Assembly: GCA_963082975.1 (NCBI GenBank)
Contig: OY720344.1
Span: 35,394,033-35,458,032 of the forward strand
Direction: 5' to 3'
DNA: 64,000 bases
Source: Labia minor
Lineage: Eukaryota > Arthropoda > Insecta > Dermaptera > Spongiphoridae
The stretch's first letter is position 1. Every line of letters begins with the position of its first letter. This document shows, one piece after another, positions 46,757 through 58,192 of this stretch. The notes under the pieces are model-generated. The model was not told the DNA's origin and did no database searches. It worked only from the letters and a program-made list of their open reading frames with translations. A program made the translations under genes and the position numbers.

Positions 46757-48120
46757 ATGAGTGAAATTTCCGATGAAACCCGTCATTTTTTCACTATAGA
46801 AAAGGCTCTAATGCATCAAAAACATGCAGAGAAGTGTGTGCCATTTAGGGTGAAGATGGGGTAAGTGCGTAACCTTGCGTAATTGGTTTGAACGTATTCG
46901 TGGTAGAAATTTGGATGTGAAAGATTTGCCGACCAAATTTTGGACATGATCAACCCACTGACAAGATGCCAGAAAATCGTGCCAACCATCAAACAAAAAG
47001 GCTACTCAAAAAACGGAGGCAGAGTAGCCGAGAGTGAGGATACCAACTTTCCACGCAGTCGGAGTTCGATTCCAACTAAGAACAAAAATTTTCAATTTAA
47101 TTTAACATCAGCTGCCTCCGGCAAGCCCCACCATGGATGTCACCTTGTCGTGTTGGGGGGCTTCGACTTAACTAAGAACATCCACGTCTCGGAGATGAGA
47201 CTAGCAATCTACTCAAGAGACGCAAATCACAATTGCTCAAAGAACCACACACAGCCTCGAAAATTGGAATGATTAACACATTGACGACACGGCAACGAAC
47301 CTATTACGGCAAATGGGTTAAGATTCGCCGTAAAAATGGAACGAACACGTAGGAAGAGCCAACGCGGAAGGGCTCTTGAGAATATAGCCCGGGATGGAAG
47401 GCCAGCAACACAAAAGACCTGAGGATAGTGAAGAAGAACAGGCCTTAGGCCTATAATAGAAGAAGAAGAAAAAACTAGATCTTTAGGTTATATATTGACT
47501 ATGCGAAATTTTATCAGCCGTGTCGATACTGCGAAACGTTAGTAAATCGAAACAAAATGGACCTATTCCCCATAAGATTAATAACGAGCGATGAAAAATT
47601 GATAAAATACGATAACATAAAATGTAAACGATTGAGGTCGAAGTGTGGTGAATAGTCACAAGCCTAGATTGACTGTCAATTCATGTTAATAAGGTTATGC
47701 TGTGTGGTAGGATTGGAAGGGAATCATCTATTATGAAATTTTGGAACCTGGCCAAACGGTCGATTCAGCCTTCTAACGTCAGCAACTGATCAGGTTAGAT
47801 CAGGCGATTTGAAATAATTGACCATTGCCAATAGAAAGTGTTGTGTTTCACCACGACAACGCCAGATCACACACATCTTTGATGACTCGACAAAAACTGA
47901 CAAAGTTTGATATATCTTATAGGACCGTCTGACTACAATTTGTTTCGGTCTCTGCAAAATTCCCTTAATGGTAAAAATTAGCTAACAAAAGTGCAGCCGA
48001 AATCCATGTCTCCAAGTTTTTAAACCACAGAAATTCTACAATGATAAAATTATGAAGCTACACGTAAAATGGCTATCGATCATTGATAATAATGAACAAT
48101 ATGTACTTAAATAAATTTGA
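46757..48120 (+). pseudogene. Mariner transposase pseudogene split by a SINE
   Basis: ATG at 46757 begins 'MSEISDETRHFFTIEKALMH'. Recognisable parts follow in order: 'NWFERIRGRNLDVKDL' (across shifts), the end of the helix-turn-helix region 'PTIKQKGYSK', then after the SINE 'LITSDEKLIKYDNIK', 'CCVVGLEGNHLL', 'QRQITHIFDDSTKT', 'KFYNDKIMKLHVKW', 'DNNEQYVLK'. The SDEK block carries one catalytic Asp (usual GDEKW). This resembles the mellifera/cecropia side of mariner, distinct from the 7.7-kb family. Numerous stops and shifts; dead. Total span minus the insert is close to the ~345 codons usual for mariner. Confidence 0.85.
47018..47474 (+). mobile_element. tRNA-derived SINE (family S1) inserted in the mariner
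   Basis: Starts GGAGGCAGAGTAGCCGAG (A-box-like) with B box GGAGTTCGATTCCAAC about 45 bp on, and ends in (GAA)n. Flanks share AAAAAAC, a possible target duplication. Removing it rejoins the mariner frame. The head and following AACTAAGAACAAA match the LINE 5' end at 3.9-4.0 kb (minus). Confidence 0.7.
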
Positions 48121-48374
48121 TTTTCAATAAATAAAAATTTCATTCAAAAATGATAAAAAATCGAAAAATACTTTTTAGATGAGATATAATATAATGGGGG
48201 GATATTCATCTAAACATTTGAGTGAATTCCGACAAATGCATATGGTTGTAAATATTTTTGAAATTTATGAGTCATTGATAAACATATAGAAAGATCGATT
48301 TCACTTCAAATACCAGTATCTAAGCCTAGTATCTACTTTCTTAAAATAGAAGAGAAAAAGAAAAAATATTTATT

Positions 48375-48540
48375 TGAGATATGCTTTATTTTTCAACATA
48401 ATCTCCTTAAAGTTCGATGTATATACTTTGTTCACAGATCTTACAGAGTCATTATTCCATCACGAAAGTCCTTTAAAATAGCCGTCAACGGCAACCATTA
48501 TTTCTTCTTGTTGTAATAAATCGTCGTACAATACCAATTT
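48375..48540 (-). pseudogene. Mariner C-terminal remnant
   Basis: The minus strand gives 'DDLLQQEEIMVAVDGYFKGL', 'FRDGIMTL', 'KYIHRTLRRLC' and ends in the GTTGAAAAATAAA family end. It fits the last ~50 residues of a mariner transposase (usual FRDGI-KL--RW-KCI-L-GDYVEK). Confidence 0.6.
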
Positions 48541-50329
48541 TATTTGAGCCAAAATTGTCTATACTCACTTAATAATTTTTCATTTTCTATTCTTTCTTCT
48601 AAGAAGTCTAGATTATTATTTATTTCTTTTCTTATTTTTTTTTTAATTGTAAATGACGATTTTTTAAATAATCGTGGAAATTTTTAGGAAAATATGATTC
48701 CCGCCCTTCTGAACAAAAAGATAATCGATAAACTATTCTAACTTCCTATAATATTATTTCATTTCTTATTAACTATAATTATAAAGAATAAGATTTAAAA
48801 ATATTAATATTTAGGATGAAATAAAAAATTATTAGAAATATTGATTTTCGATTTCCATAGAAATTAAATTTAATTTAATGTTATCCTCAAAACAAATGGG
48901 CTCAATCCATGGCTATAATTTAATTAGGCATGACATTGCTTTAATTCTTTAGCGTTCATTTGCAGTTCAAAAAAATTTAAATCAAATATAAATAACAACT
49001 TTCACTCTCGAGCAATTTTAGAATGAATGCGACTGACCAAACGAATTGCTAATTTTGTACGTTACAAACCTTCAAAGTTGACGTTCTGGCAAACAAAATA
49101 TTCTCAACGAAAGAGCAGAAAAAACGTTTTTCGCTCGTTAAACTTGAAATAGACTGACAGGGGTGGAGAGAAAAGAAAAACATTGAATAATCAGCTCATT
49201 GCAGGACTTTTGAGAGATAAAAAAAAATTCATTAAATGACAAGTAAAAGAAAGAATAGGATTTCTCTTATTCTCATTTTAGTTGAAAAGAGGAATTCAAA
49301 GGAAAAATTATAAATAAAATCTAAGCTATGTTAAAATTCAGGTATCAGCATAATTTTAGCTGAAGATGATTAATTAATTAGACTTGTTATGAAAAGAGAT
49401 TGCATTAATAAAATACTTATTAAAAGCTTTTAAAATGATTGATGATAAATTTTATTATTTGATTTTAATTAATATAAAAGAAAATTTAATTCAAAAAATT
49501 AAACCTAAAGAAAAATTATTTAAACCTACAACAAGCTTACATTGATCAATAAAATTTGTTTAATTAATAGTTCAATCTAACAGTAAGTTTTATTATAAAA
49601 TAAATTAAAATATTTAAACGATTTCTTATACATAAATCATAACTAAAAATTTTAAACTATTCTGTCAAATATTTATGATAATATAAAAATATTGTAATAA
49701 TTTATTTATGAACATTTATTATGAAAGTCCTGGTCCGCCGAACTTAAGATCGCGAGAGATATTAAATTTGATTTAAAAGAATTAATAAATAATTTTCAAA
49801 TAATACATAATACATAATTTTCCTTTTAAATATTTAACTTTCAATTATGTATATCTATAAAGCGTAAACTAAATGAATTTCTGGAAATAAAAGTAATCCA
49901 AAAGTTTAAAATCCTGATTTCAATGGAAATTATTTGTTTTGATGTCCCCTGGGCTCAAAATAGCAATCCTCTCCACTGACAATACAATTCAATTTATGAT
50001 TTCACCAAAATTGATTCCAAGAATATTAATATAATAATATCATTCAAATTTAAATCTTTATTTTTATTTATGTAATTTTTTTTGTTGATATTAATATATT
50101 TATTATTATATAATTTTAATAAATTTAAATAGTCTCTCTATTTACTGATGTCATAAATGGAAGTCATATGACGATTCGTAGCAGTTAATTAATTATACTA
50201 CATTAGAGTGTCAAAGTTTTACACTAAAATTTAAAATTATTTTTAATTCTATTCTATTTCAATTATTTTTAATTCTATTGAAGGGTGATTGATGTCCATT
50301 AATAATAAAGACATTAAATTGCTTGTTAG
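48541..50329. other. AT-rich DNA, nothing identified
   Basis: More complex sequence at about 48890-49200 (for example CTCTCGAGCAATTTTAG, GACTGACAGGGGTGGAG), but no frame or motif I can name. Confidence 0.5.
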
Positions 50330-50415
50330 TGAAAATGACTCAGGAACCTACGAAACGTATAAAAACATCGAAAATTTTCGTGATCGCAATACTATCTCTG
50401 TCGTGATAGTAAAAA
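50330..50415 (-). mobile_element. HINE-A 5' end fragment, inverted
   Basis: AAAATGACTCAGGAACC through TCGTGATCGCAATACTATCT is the reverse complement of the HINE-A start. It points away from copy 6, 280 bp downstream. The sequence between (50425-50620) holds CAGCGCCATTTAATGCCG and CAGCGCTATCTAGTGTCG blocks that look like Helitron-related debris. Confidence 0.7.
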
Positions 50416-50696
50416 CGGTGTAGCAAATGATGCACTGCAGCGCCATTTAATGCCGATTTACAAAAAAATCCAATTCAACATATTTAGCGTGTTTGCAACA
50501 ATCAAAGTATATCTACCAATTTTCATGGCGATAGGTTTGTGCTTCAGCGCTATCTAGTGTCGAGTTACAACTAATTTGATAACATATAAACCTTCCCCTT
50601 GAAAAATACATATATGTGTCTGAAAAATGCAATCGGTCAAATGATGACAGTGTCTATTGGTGTTAAATATACCAATAGACAGACAAACATCCATTT

Positions 50697-51307
50697 TTAC
50701 TCTCTCGTAAGAGATAGTATTGCGATCACGAAAATTTTCGATGTTGAGATTTTGATGTTTTTATACGTTTTGAAGGTTCCTGAATCATTTTCACTAAGGT
50801 TGAGAAAAATGTCTGTGTGTGTGTATGTGTGTGTGTATGTGTGTATGTATGTAGACAAGATTACGCAAAAACGGTTTGAGCTAGAATGATGAAATTTGGT
50901 ACATGGACATTATTCAAAATTCATAGTTTTCTATCAACTTTTGAGAAATGTAGCTCAACCGGAAGAGGGTCATTACCTACAACGTTTTGATTTTTTTTCC
51001 TCTAAAGTGACCGTAAAAATAAAAATATATGTTTGATAATTTTTCACATGATTAATAATTGTATAAAACTGCTATATATAGAATTTCAGCTTGATTGAAT
51101 TGATGAAAGTACCAGAATTAATTTTTTAATACTGCAAATCTCACGCGCCAACACGTGCCATGGTGCCATCAATAAAAAGCCAAACATGCGCTGGTTTAAT
51201 ATTTATTATTTATAATTTATAATTAATTAAATTTAATTTAAATATAATATATTATGTTATTTAATCCAATTCAAATTGCGAGATAGTGGAGTGGAGACAC
51301 TCCAGCT
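50697..51307 (+). mobile_element. HINE-A copy 6
   Basis: Full-length copy with CTCTCGTAAGAGATAGTATT start, TGTGTG/TATG core and 3' hairpin ending CCAGCT. Nearly the same as copy 4. Confidence 0.75.
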
Positions 51308-51603
51308 TATTATTTATATATTAGATGTGAAAGCAGACATTGATTTCAAAGGTCAATAAAAGTAAAAAAAAATATTTTGAAAATATTAATATCGAATTTG
51401 AATATTCATTATTTTATTCCAACTTGGACGGAAACTTATTAATTGAAATTATTAGAGAAATTTGAAAGTTAGAAGCACTCATCTACTTATTGGAATTAAA
51501 GTTAGAAATGTTTGGGGTGAAATATCAATGAAAACTACTTAGTGTGTAAAATTATAAATAACAAACAAGAGGATTCAAAAAAACGTAATAAAATTACACA
51601 ATA

Positions 51604-53014
51604 AATTAATTGCTCAGTATTTTAATACATTTTTGCTCAGTAAAAAATTTCAAATGACCAGTATTTTATTGTTTTTTGCACGCTAAAATATTTTAAATTG
51701 CTCACTAATTCATGCTCAGGAAAATAAATAAAATCGTTCAGTATTTGATGCTCAGTATAAATATCACTGATTGCACAGTTTAATTCACTGAATGCACAGT
51801 AAATTTTCTGAATTATAATATTGATGAATTCCTCTATTGTATTTAATCATTTAAATAATTTATTTGAATTTTTTTTTTAATTTACATTTTTTAAAAAAAT
51901 TATTTAAATATATAAATTAAATATATATATTTATATATTACTGGTATTATATCGCTCAATAAAATATAATGAATTTGCTATTATTTACTTTTTTATGTAG
52001 ATTTATAATTTAATTTAATTTTGAAATATTGATTCAAGAAAATATTTCGGCTCACAAAAATTTTCAGTTCAAATGTGAAAGGATAGCATTTTTACCGGTA
52101 TGTACAAGGCAATTTGTATTGTAAGTATTGGCTTGTTGCAAAAGTGCTTTGGAAATTAAAAATTCCTGATGTTCAAATTTTAGTAGAGCGGTATCCACAT
52201 TTACTTACTGTGTTCCACCTTATTATTTATAACCTTATATAAAAATATTTATTTTTATAGAACGGTTTCAGATTTTACTGTGGTTTAATAATTTTTACTT
52301 ATCAAAAGGTGTTTTTTACTGGGCATTTAGATTTTTTACTTTGTATTTTGTTATTTTACTAAGCGTTTAGTTTCTTTACTGGGCATTTAGTTATTTTACC
52401 GTTTTTTTACTGGGCATTTGGATTTTTTACTGAGTATCTATATATTTAAAAGACAATTCTAACACTTACTCCTCCTAAACGACTTATGCGATTTGGGCCA
52501 TTCCAATGCCATTTGATAGCCCTCGGGCTAATCTATTAATAAACAATAAATACTTTTTGAGAAAAGTGAAAAAATAATTTTTTTCTTACTTTTTATTATT
52601 TGTGACGTTACATCCAGTGCCTCTTATATCTTATAATATTTTTCCATCTTTTGCGTTTCAATTTCTTTGCGTGTGAGAGGTCTCACACTGGTACGTTAAT
52701 ATATAACAATTTACTGATTAAATTAAAATATATTTTAAATAAGAAATGAGAAATGAGAAAAAAGAAATGAATGTTTTATGTAATATACTGATTGAAACAA
52801 AATGGATGAAAACCTTTTACTACTTTCAACCAAATACTATGTACCACTCGGGGGTATAGGGGGCAGAGGGCCCGTCTAGGTGTGAAGAGCGCTGAAGGCG
52901 CTCTGAGCAGCTAGTTTAGTTTTATACTGTGCAAAATTTTTTTTCTACTGAGTATTTGAATAATGTACTGGGAATGTGTACTGTGCATATTATTATAATA
53001 CTGAGGAATTAATT
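51604..53014. mobile_element. Foldback-like element built of short motif arrays
   Basis: The left part (51604-51800) is studded with TGCTCAGTA/GCACAGT variants every ~15-30 bp. The right part (52310-52440 and 52915-53014) carries the reverse complement, TACTGGGCATTTAG/TACTGTGCA, with similar spacing. The outer ends match: AATTAATTGCTCAGTATT and, inverted, AATTAATTCCTCAGTATT. Arrays of short repeats as inverted termini are the design of Foldback elements. A Helitron interrupts the right array. No transposase seen in the middle. Confidence 0.6.
52437..52914 (+). mobile_element. Short Helitron inserted in the motif array
   Basis: Starts TCTATATATTTAAAAGAC after A. Ends with AGAGCGC-TGAAG-GCGCTCT and GAGCAGCTAG before T. 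Length 478 bp. Removing it joins ACTGAGTA to TTTAGTTTTATACTG, restoring a regular array unit, so the borders are exact. Confidence 0.85.
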
Positions 53015-53278
53015 GGTACCCATAAAATTAGTTGCTTTGTTCTCAATTTGAAAGAAAAATACAATGTAAAAAATATTTGTTTACAATGATTTTTAAAATA
53101 TGTTTAATTTATTTTTTTGTTAGCTATTAATATGTTAACTCTAATACATTATTATTGATTTTGCATTAAATATGTGTTGAAGCCTCAAATCTGACTCGAA
53201 TAAATAGTTAAAAAAATGGAATTAATTGATGCACTTGATAAATTTTATATTATTTCTAATAATACAATCTAATATACA

Positions 53279-54250
53279 GTGAATGATCGTTTATAATTCA
53301 TTCCAAGAATATGTTCGTTATTCAAATTGTTTGTTCACTGATCATCGATTTACCATTGAATTTTATGTGAAATCTATTAATTAGTTCTTGTTAACTTTAA
53401 ATTTATGACATTATTTCTCAGTTTCTTCTTTATCTTCACTGGCAGACTCTCCAAGCATCAATACATGTTTGGTTCCAAACATCCTTTGAAAATTAGCAAA
53501 CCAACCAGTGGTAGCCTTGAATTCTAATTACTGGGATGTCAAATTTGGAGTTTGTTCTTTCAATTTCTTAAAAATTTCTCAAATCTTTTGAATGATATTT
53601 ATACTATGAAGTTATATATCGTGAGGAGACCGATTGGGAAATATCCGCTTGGAAGACCAAGGACGCGGTGGGTGGACAATGTAGGAAGGGACGTGAGAGA
53701 AATGGGAGAGGGTAGAGATTGGAGGGTTGTGGCTCAGGATATAGGGATACTTGGAGAAGTGTGGTGGCTGCGGCCAAGAACTTTTGAGTTCCGAAGAGCC
53801 ACAGAGAGATAGATAGAAGTTATATCTCTTGTCATCTCATGTTCATCTATTCAGAGCAATATCTCCATTTTTTTCAGAGCAACATCTTTTTTTTCATGGA
53901 TGGCTACTCATTTCTTCTCAGATGTCACTTCCATAACAACTTCGTTTTTGTCTTGGCTTCTTGAATAAGTATTTTTAATAAAGGGTACAGATAAAGTACT
54001 TAGAAAAATTTAGAGGATCAAAAACCAACTAGAGTATACAAACTACAAAGTTTCACCACACAATAGCTACACTAGACGACAATCCCGAAAACCGAGTCGT
54101 GGGTCACATGACATAAGTTATTACCACATTATGCTCCGAGAACCGAGAAGTCTTCGTTTGAATTCGTTTTTGTTCGTTGTCTAAATAGAAAAATCTTTCC
54201 TGAAAATGTTCGTTATCCGATTTGTTCGTATCCTGGACAGTTCATTAACC
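53279..54250 (-). mobile_element. Tigger/pogo-like transposon remnant
   Basis: Minus strand 53535-53405 reads 'EFKATTGWFANFQRMFGTKH' then 'LMLGESASEDKEETEK'. This matches the DNA-binding part of Tigger/pogo transposases (FKAS-GW-F-RF...GESAS-D). The outer sequences ACAGTGAATGATCGTTTATA and (right, inverted) CTGTCCAGGATACGAAC with repeated TTCGTTAT/GTTCG words look like its degenerate ends. Interrupted by a LINE tail. Confidence 0.6.
53615..53816 (+). pseudogene. LINE 3' end inserted in the Tigger-like element
   Basis: Codes 'RRPIGKYPLGRPRTRWVDNV' and 'GRDVREMGEGRDWRVVAQD', then the tail to GCCACAGAGAGATAGATAGA. Still open for 85 codons, so it is among the youngest copies of this LINE in the window. 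Confidence 0.85.
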
Positions 54251-56544
54251 TAATATAAGTAATTTTAAACAATTATTTTTAGTTTTAAAACATTAATGAA
54301 AAACTTAATCGCTAAACCTACTTCTCGAAGAGAAAACATATTTTTTTTTTTGAGAAGTTATAGCAAAATTGAAATTCAATGACTCAAAAAAATAATGAAA
54401 TAATTGAAAAAAAATATATTAGCTCTGGATGAGATTTGAATTAATTAAATAAGAAATAATTCTATTTGATTTGTTTTTATTGTTAAAACAAAATTTATTA
54501 AAAATGGTAGAGGAATTTATTTTTTTTTAATGTAAATTGACTTTATTTTTATTTAATTATATAAATTCTTTTTTTAAAATATTGTTTTCCATATAAAGAT
54601 TAAGCAAAAAGAAAAAAAAAAACACTGATAATTTTTTTAATTAAATTGGATGGCATTTGGAGAAATTGTTTGTTAATATTATTTTTATTATTATCATTCA
54701 TTCAAATGAATAAGTTAAAAAATAATTTACTAAATAGAAGGGGAATTTTTATTACATCCTTTTTTTGAAAAGTATGTTATAAAAATAAAATAAAAGAACT
54801 CTTGAGTCTAATTAAAAGATGAAAATGAAACAAGCTGATCAAATCTTGAAGAAAATTCGAGTCTTGCAAATTGAAGAGTATAATAATAAACTTTTATTTA
54901 TTTGCCTAAGCAAGGAAACTTTACATCTTTTGTCTGTTTTACTGAAGGATATTGATTTCACTTTCAATGATGTTAGGATTGATATCTTAATAAATGCCAA
55001 AAAGTTATTAAGAATGAAAGGAAAGTAGAATATTACATATTATTATTTTATTAATAATTAATTCAAAGTGAAACTTATTAATTCAAAGTGAAATTTATTT
55101 TACTAAATGGATTCTAATTTTGGAGGCTTGTCTATTGTATCTAATTTTAAGAAATAAACAAAAGGATTAGTATTTTTAAGATGGCATTATTTCATAGTCG
55201 TATTATTTTACTTCAATTCTATGATTGGTATTTTCAAATTCATTAAAATTTCAATCCAAAGGATTTTTATTTATCCCAGATGACATTAATTTTAATCGAT
55301 TTTTCTTTATTGCTGGGTGTCAAATGTTCACCATATTTTGAAATTAATATATAATAGATAGAACCGGAATAAATAAGAGGCAGCAAAAACGTGATCTGTT
55401 TTTTTTTAAACAAATCAATAGTCAAGTCTTAAGAAGAAAATTTTATTATTAATTTTTAATAAATGTTAATCTTGAATTTAAATTTGCAAAAAAATAATTA
55501 AACTATGTTTTTAATTGATAATAAATAATGTAATATATAAGCATACCAATGCCTTTTAATAAGGGATAGGTCATTAAGACACCATAAATAAATATTATAA
55601 GACAAATATTCAAAACCTCACGTACATCCATTTTTACCTAAAATGCGGACAATGTAAATGAAATAGGATCGTTTGATGAATTGAACCTATTGTCCAGAAT
55701 TTACCTTTTCAAGGCTCATAACTCATAAATTAGTTGAGTTTTTGGAAGAGTAGCCAAGAGCTGCTAGGAAGGGGTAAGAGTTATTCTGCTAGATGAAAAG
55801 AAGAATGTAAGATCATTAAGATGGAAGGACAGAGAGACATCATCTCTAAGTGATACGGCACTGCCAGGATCATACATGGAGGTCAATTGTCAAAAGATGT
55901 ATCATTGAATACCCGGAAGGAACCCCGCAGAACGCCACCCGGAGGATTGCCTTCCCCTGAACTCTATAGTAACAATTAACAGCTAATTGGTCGACCCTTT
56001 ATAACTTACACTTGCTCAACAAATATAAAATTTGATATATCAATAATGAACTTTATTTTATAGTTATAATTTCGATGTTTTAATTTATCACGATACTCAT
56101 TATAATTGTATTGATTTCTTTCATCATTAAATATTCATTTTAATATAATTTAATATTTTATTTTAATCTGAATGAATCAAAATTTACCTCTTACCTTATC
56201 AATCTTCGCCGGATTCACCATACTACTATTTTCTATTAATAATAATAATCAGAGTGCTACCAATTAAATTAAAGATAATGTCTTAAAATAATGGCTTTTG
56301 ATATTCATATGACCTTATTTACATTAAAATGGATTTGAAAAACGAAATTGAATTTTTTGGATGATCACATAATTTTCAATGGTTTATATATTTACATATG
56401 TAGGGAAAAAATCGCCAGTCTAGGGTAGTCGGACAATGCGACTTTCTTAACAGCAACCTGCATAGTTGATATGAAAGTTGAATAATAATAATTTTTTTAA
56501 TTATAATAAATAATCATATATTTAAAGAATTAAGGAACCGATAA
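54251..56544. other. AT-rich DNA with one ORF and one GC-richer patch
   Basis: 54819-55028 (+) is a 69-codon frame starting with ATG and reading 'QADQILKKIRVLQIEEYNNK', with a less biased composition than most frames here; unidentified. 55745-55990 is a GC-richer patch (GGAACCCCGCAGAACGCC) that I cannot name. The rest is featureless. Confidence 0.4.
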
Positions 56545-56880
56545 TCTATATATATAAAAAAAGGTTTTTGACTCCACATTGCTCAGAATTTAAAATTTTT
56601 TGCATATCTTCGCGTTTCATGACCTCTAGAATCCAAAAGTGACTTTAGAATTTTTCATGTCTGTCTGTCCGGAAAATAACTATTTTATAGACTCAGAATT
56701 GGCTGAACCGATTTCTATGAAATTACATCACAATATTCTTATATACCTCTAGAGTAACTTAGGTTATACATTTTATTAATATTTAATCAATAACCGCAGA
56801 AATTAATTTTTTAAAGTTTATATAATTCTCCGTGTTGTTCATTCAAGAGCATCTCGCGGCTCACTAGCCCTAGTGGAAGC
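56545..56880 (+). mobile_element. Helitron-like 5' end, 3' end uncertain
   Basis: Starts TCTATATATATAAAAAAAGG, then ATGTCTGTCTGTCCGG and a CTGAACCGATTTCTATGAAA block typical of Helitron left ends here. A possible end is GAGC-ATCTCGCG-GCTC-ACTAG at about 56865, but it is followed by C rather than T. Confidence 0.45.
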
Positions 56881-57004
56881 ATTTTAAACAATGAATTATC
56901 ATAGCGATTCCCAATCAAAGAATTATTATAATATATTTCAATTTTTATTTTAAATTCTAATATTCAAAAATCAATTCAATTAAATAATTTATTCTAAAAG
57001 TTCT

Positions 57005-58184
57005 GGTAATTATACAAAACACTGGCGAAAGGGGGTAGGTGTTTGAAACTTACTTTGAGGTGTTCCTTGAATGATTCTGAACAACTTTATATGCAACTTT
57101 TTTTATGATCTCTTTTATTTTAATTAATAAAAATTAATTAATTAAACAGGGTATTTAGCCTATAAGAATGCATGGTGGATGACATGTTGACTATGTTTTC
57201 TCTTTTTTATCTTTAGGTGGCAGCACCTAGACACACTATCAGTTTTTAAATTCGGTTTATTTTATTTTATTTTAGAAAATATAAACTCCGAAAAAAGGTT
57301 TAAATAACTTTAGTATGAATAAAACTATTTCTAAAATAAAATAAACCGAATTCAAAAAACCGAAAAAGTCTTTAAATAACTTTAGTATGGATAAAACTAT
57401 TTCTAAAATAAAATAAACCGAATTCAAAAAACCGAAAGTCTTTAAATAACTTTAGTATGAATAAAACTATTTCTAAAATAAAATAAACCGAATTCAAAAA
57501 ACCGAAAAAGTCTTTAAATAACTTTAGTATGGATAAAACTATTTCTAAAATAAAATAAACCGAATTCAAAAAACCGAAAAAGTCTTTAAATAACTTTAGT
57601 ATGAATAAAACTATTTCTAAAATAAAATAAACCGAATTCAAAAAACCGAAAAAGTCTTTAAATAACTTTAGTATGGATAAAACTATTTCTAAAATAAAAT
57701 AAACCGAATTCAAAAAACCGAAAAAGTCTTTAAATAACTTTAGTATGGATAAAACTATTTCTAAAATAAAATAAACCGAATTTTCCTAATTAATTTTACA
57801 ATCAAGAACCCTTTAATGCGTAAATAATTAATTATAGTGTTATATATTTATAAAGAAACACCAAAAGAATGCTGAATGTTAATTACAATTTACCAAATTC
57901 AAATAAAATAAATATTATTATATCTATTTATTTTATTTGAATTCCCGTACTGATAGTGTGTCTAGGTGCTGCCACCTAAAGATAAAAAAGAGAAAACATA
58001 GTCAACATGTCATCCACTATGCATTATAGGCTAAATACCCTGTTTAATTAATTAATTTTTATTAATTAAAATAAAAGAGATCATAAAAAAAGTTGCATAT
58101 AAAGTTGTTCAGAATCATTCAAGGAACACCTCAAAGTAAGTTTCAAACACCTACCCCCTTTCGCCAGTGTTTTGTATAATTACC
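57005..58184. mobile_element. Foldback DNA transposon, long TIRs, perfect 8-bp TSD
   Basis: Arms of about 225 bp (57005-57230 and 57955-58184) are almost perfect inverted repeats, starting GGTAATTATACAAAACACTGG. Both flanks carry AAAGTTCT. Between them lie a 72-bp tandem array and a short unique part. No transposase is present. GG-starting ends with an 8-bp duplication are compatible with Merlin; hAT or P cannot be excluded. Confidence 0.85.
57287..57781. repeat. Tandem array, seven ~72-bp units
   Basis: Units contain AAATAACTTTAGTATGRATAAAACTA (given here as pieces AAATAACTTTAGTATG and RATAAAACTA) and CGAATTCAAAAAACCG. They are 70-72 bp long. The G/A variant alternates A,G,A,G,A,G,G, which suggests duplication of a two-unit block. 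Because 72 is a multiple of 3, the minus strand stays open for 113 codons; I regard this frame as incidental. Confidence 0.9.
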
Positions 58185-58192
58185 AAAGTTCT

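Noticed and set aside
56865-56882. Firm 3' end for the Helitron beginning at 56545
   Set aside because: The hairpin-ACTAG is weak and followed by C, while all other copies here end CAGCTAG before T.
57372-57713. 113-codon repetitive protein on the minus strand
   Set aside because: The 72-bp unit is a multiple of three, so an open frame in one unit persists through the array; one 70-bp unit shows the length is not conserved for coding.
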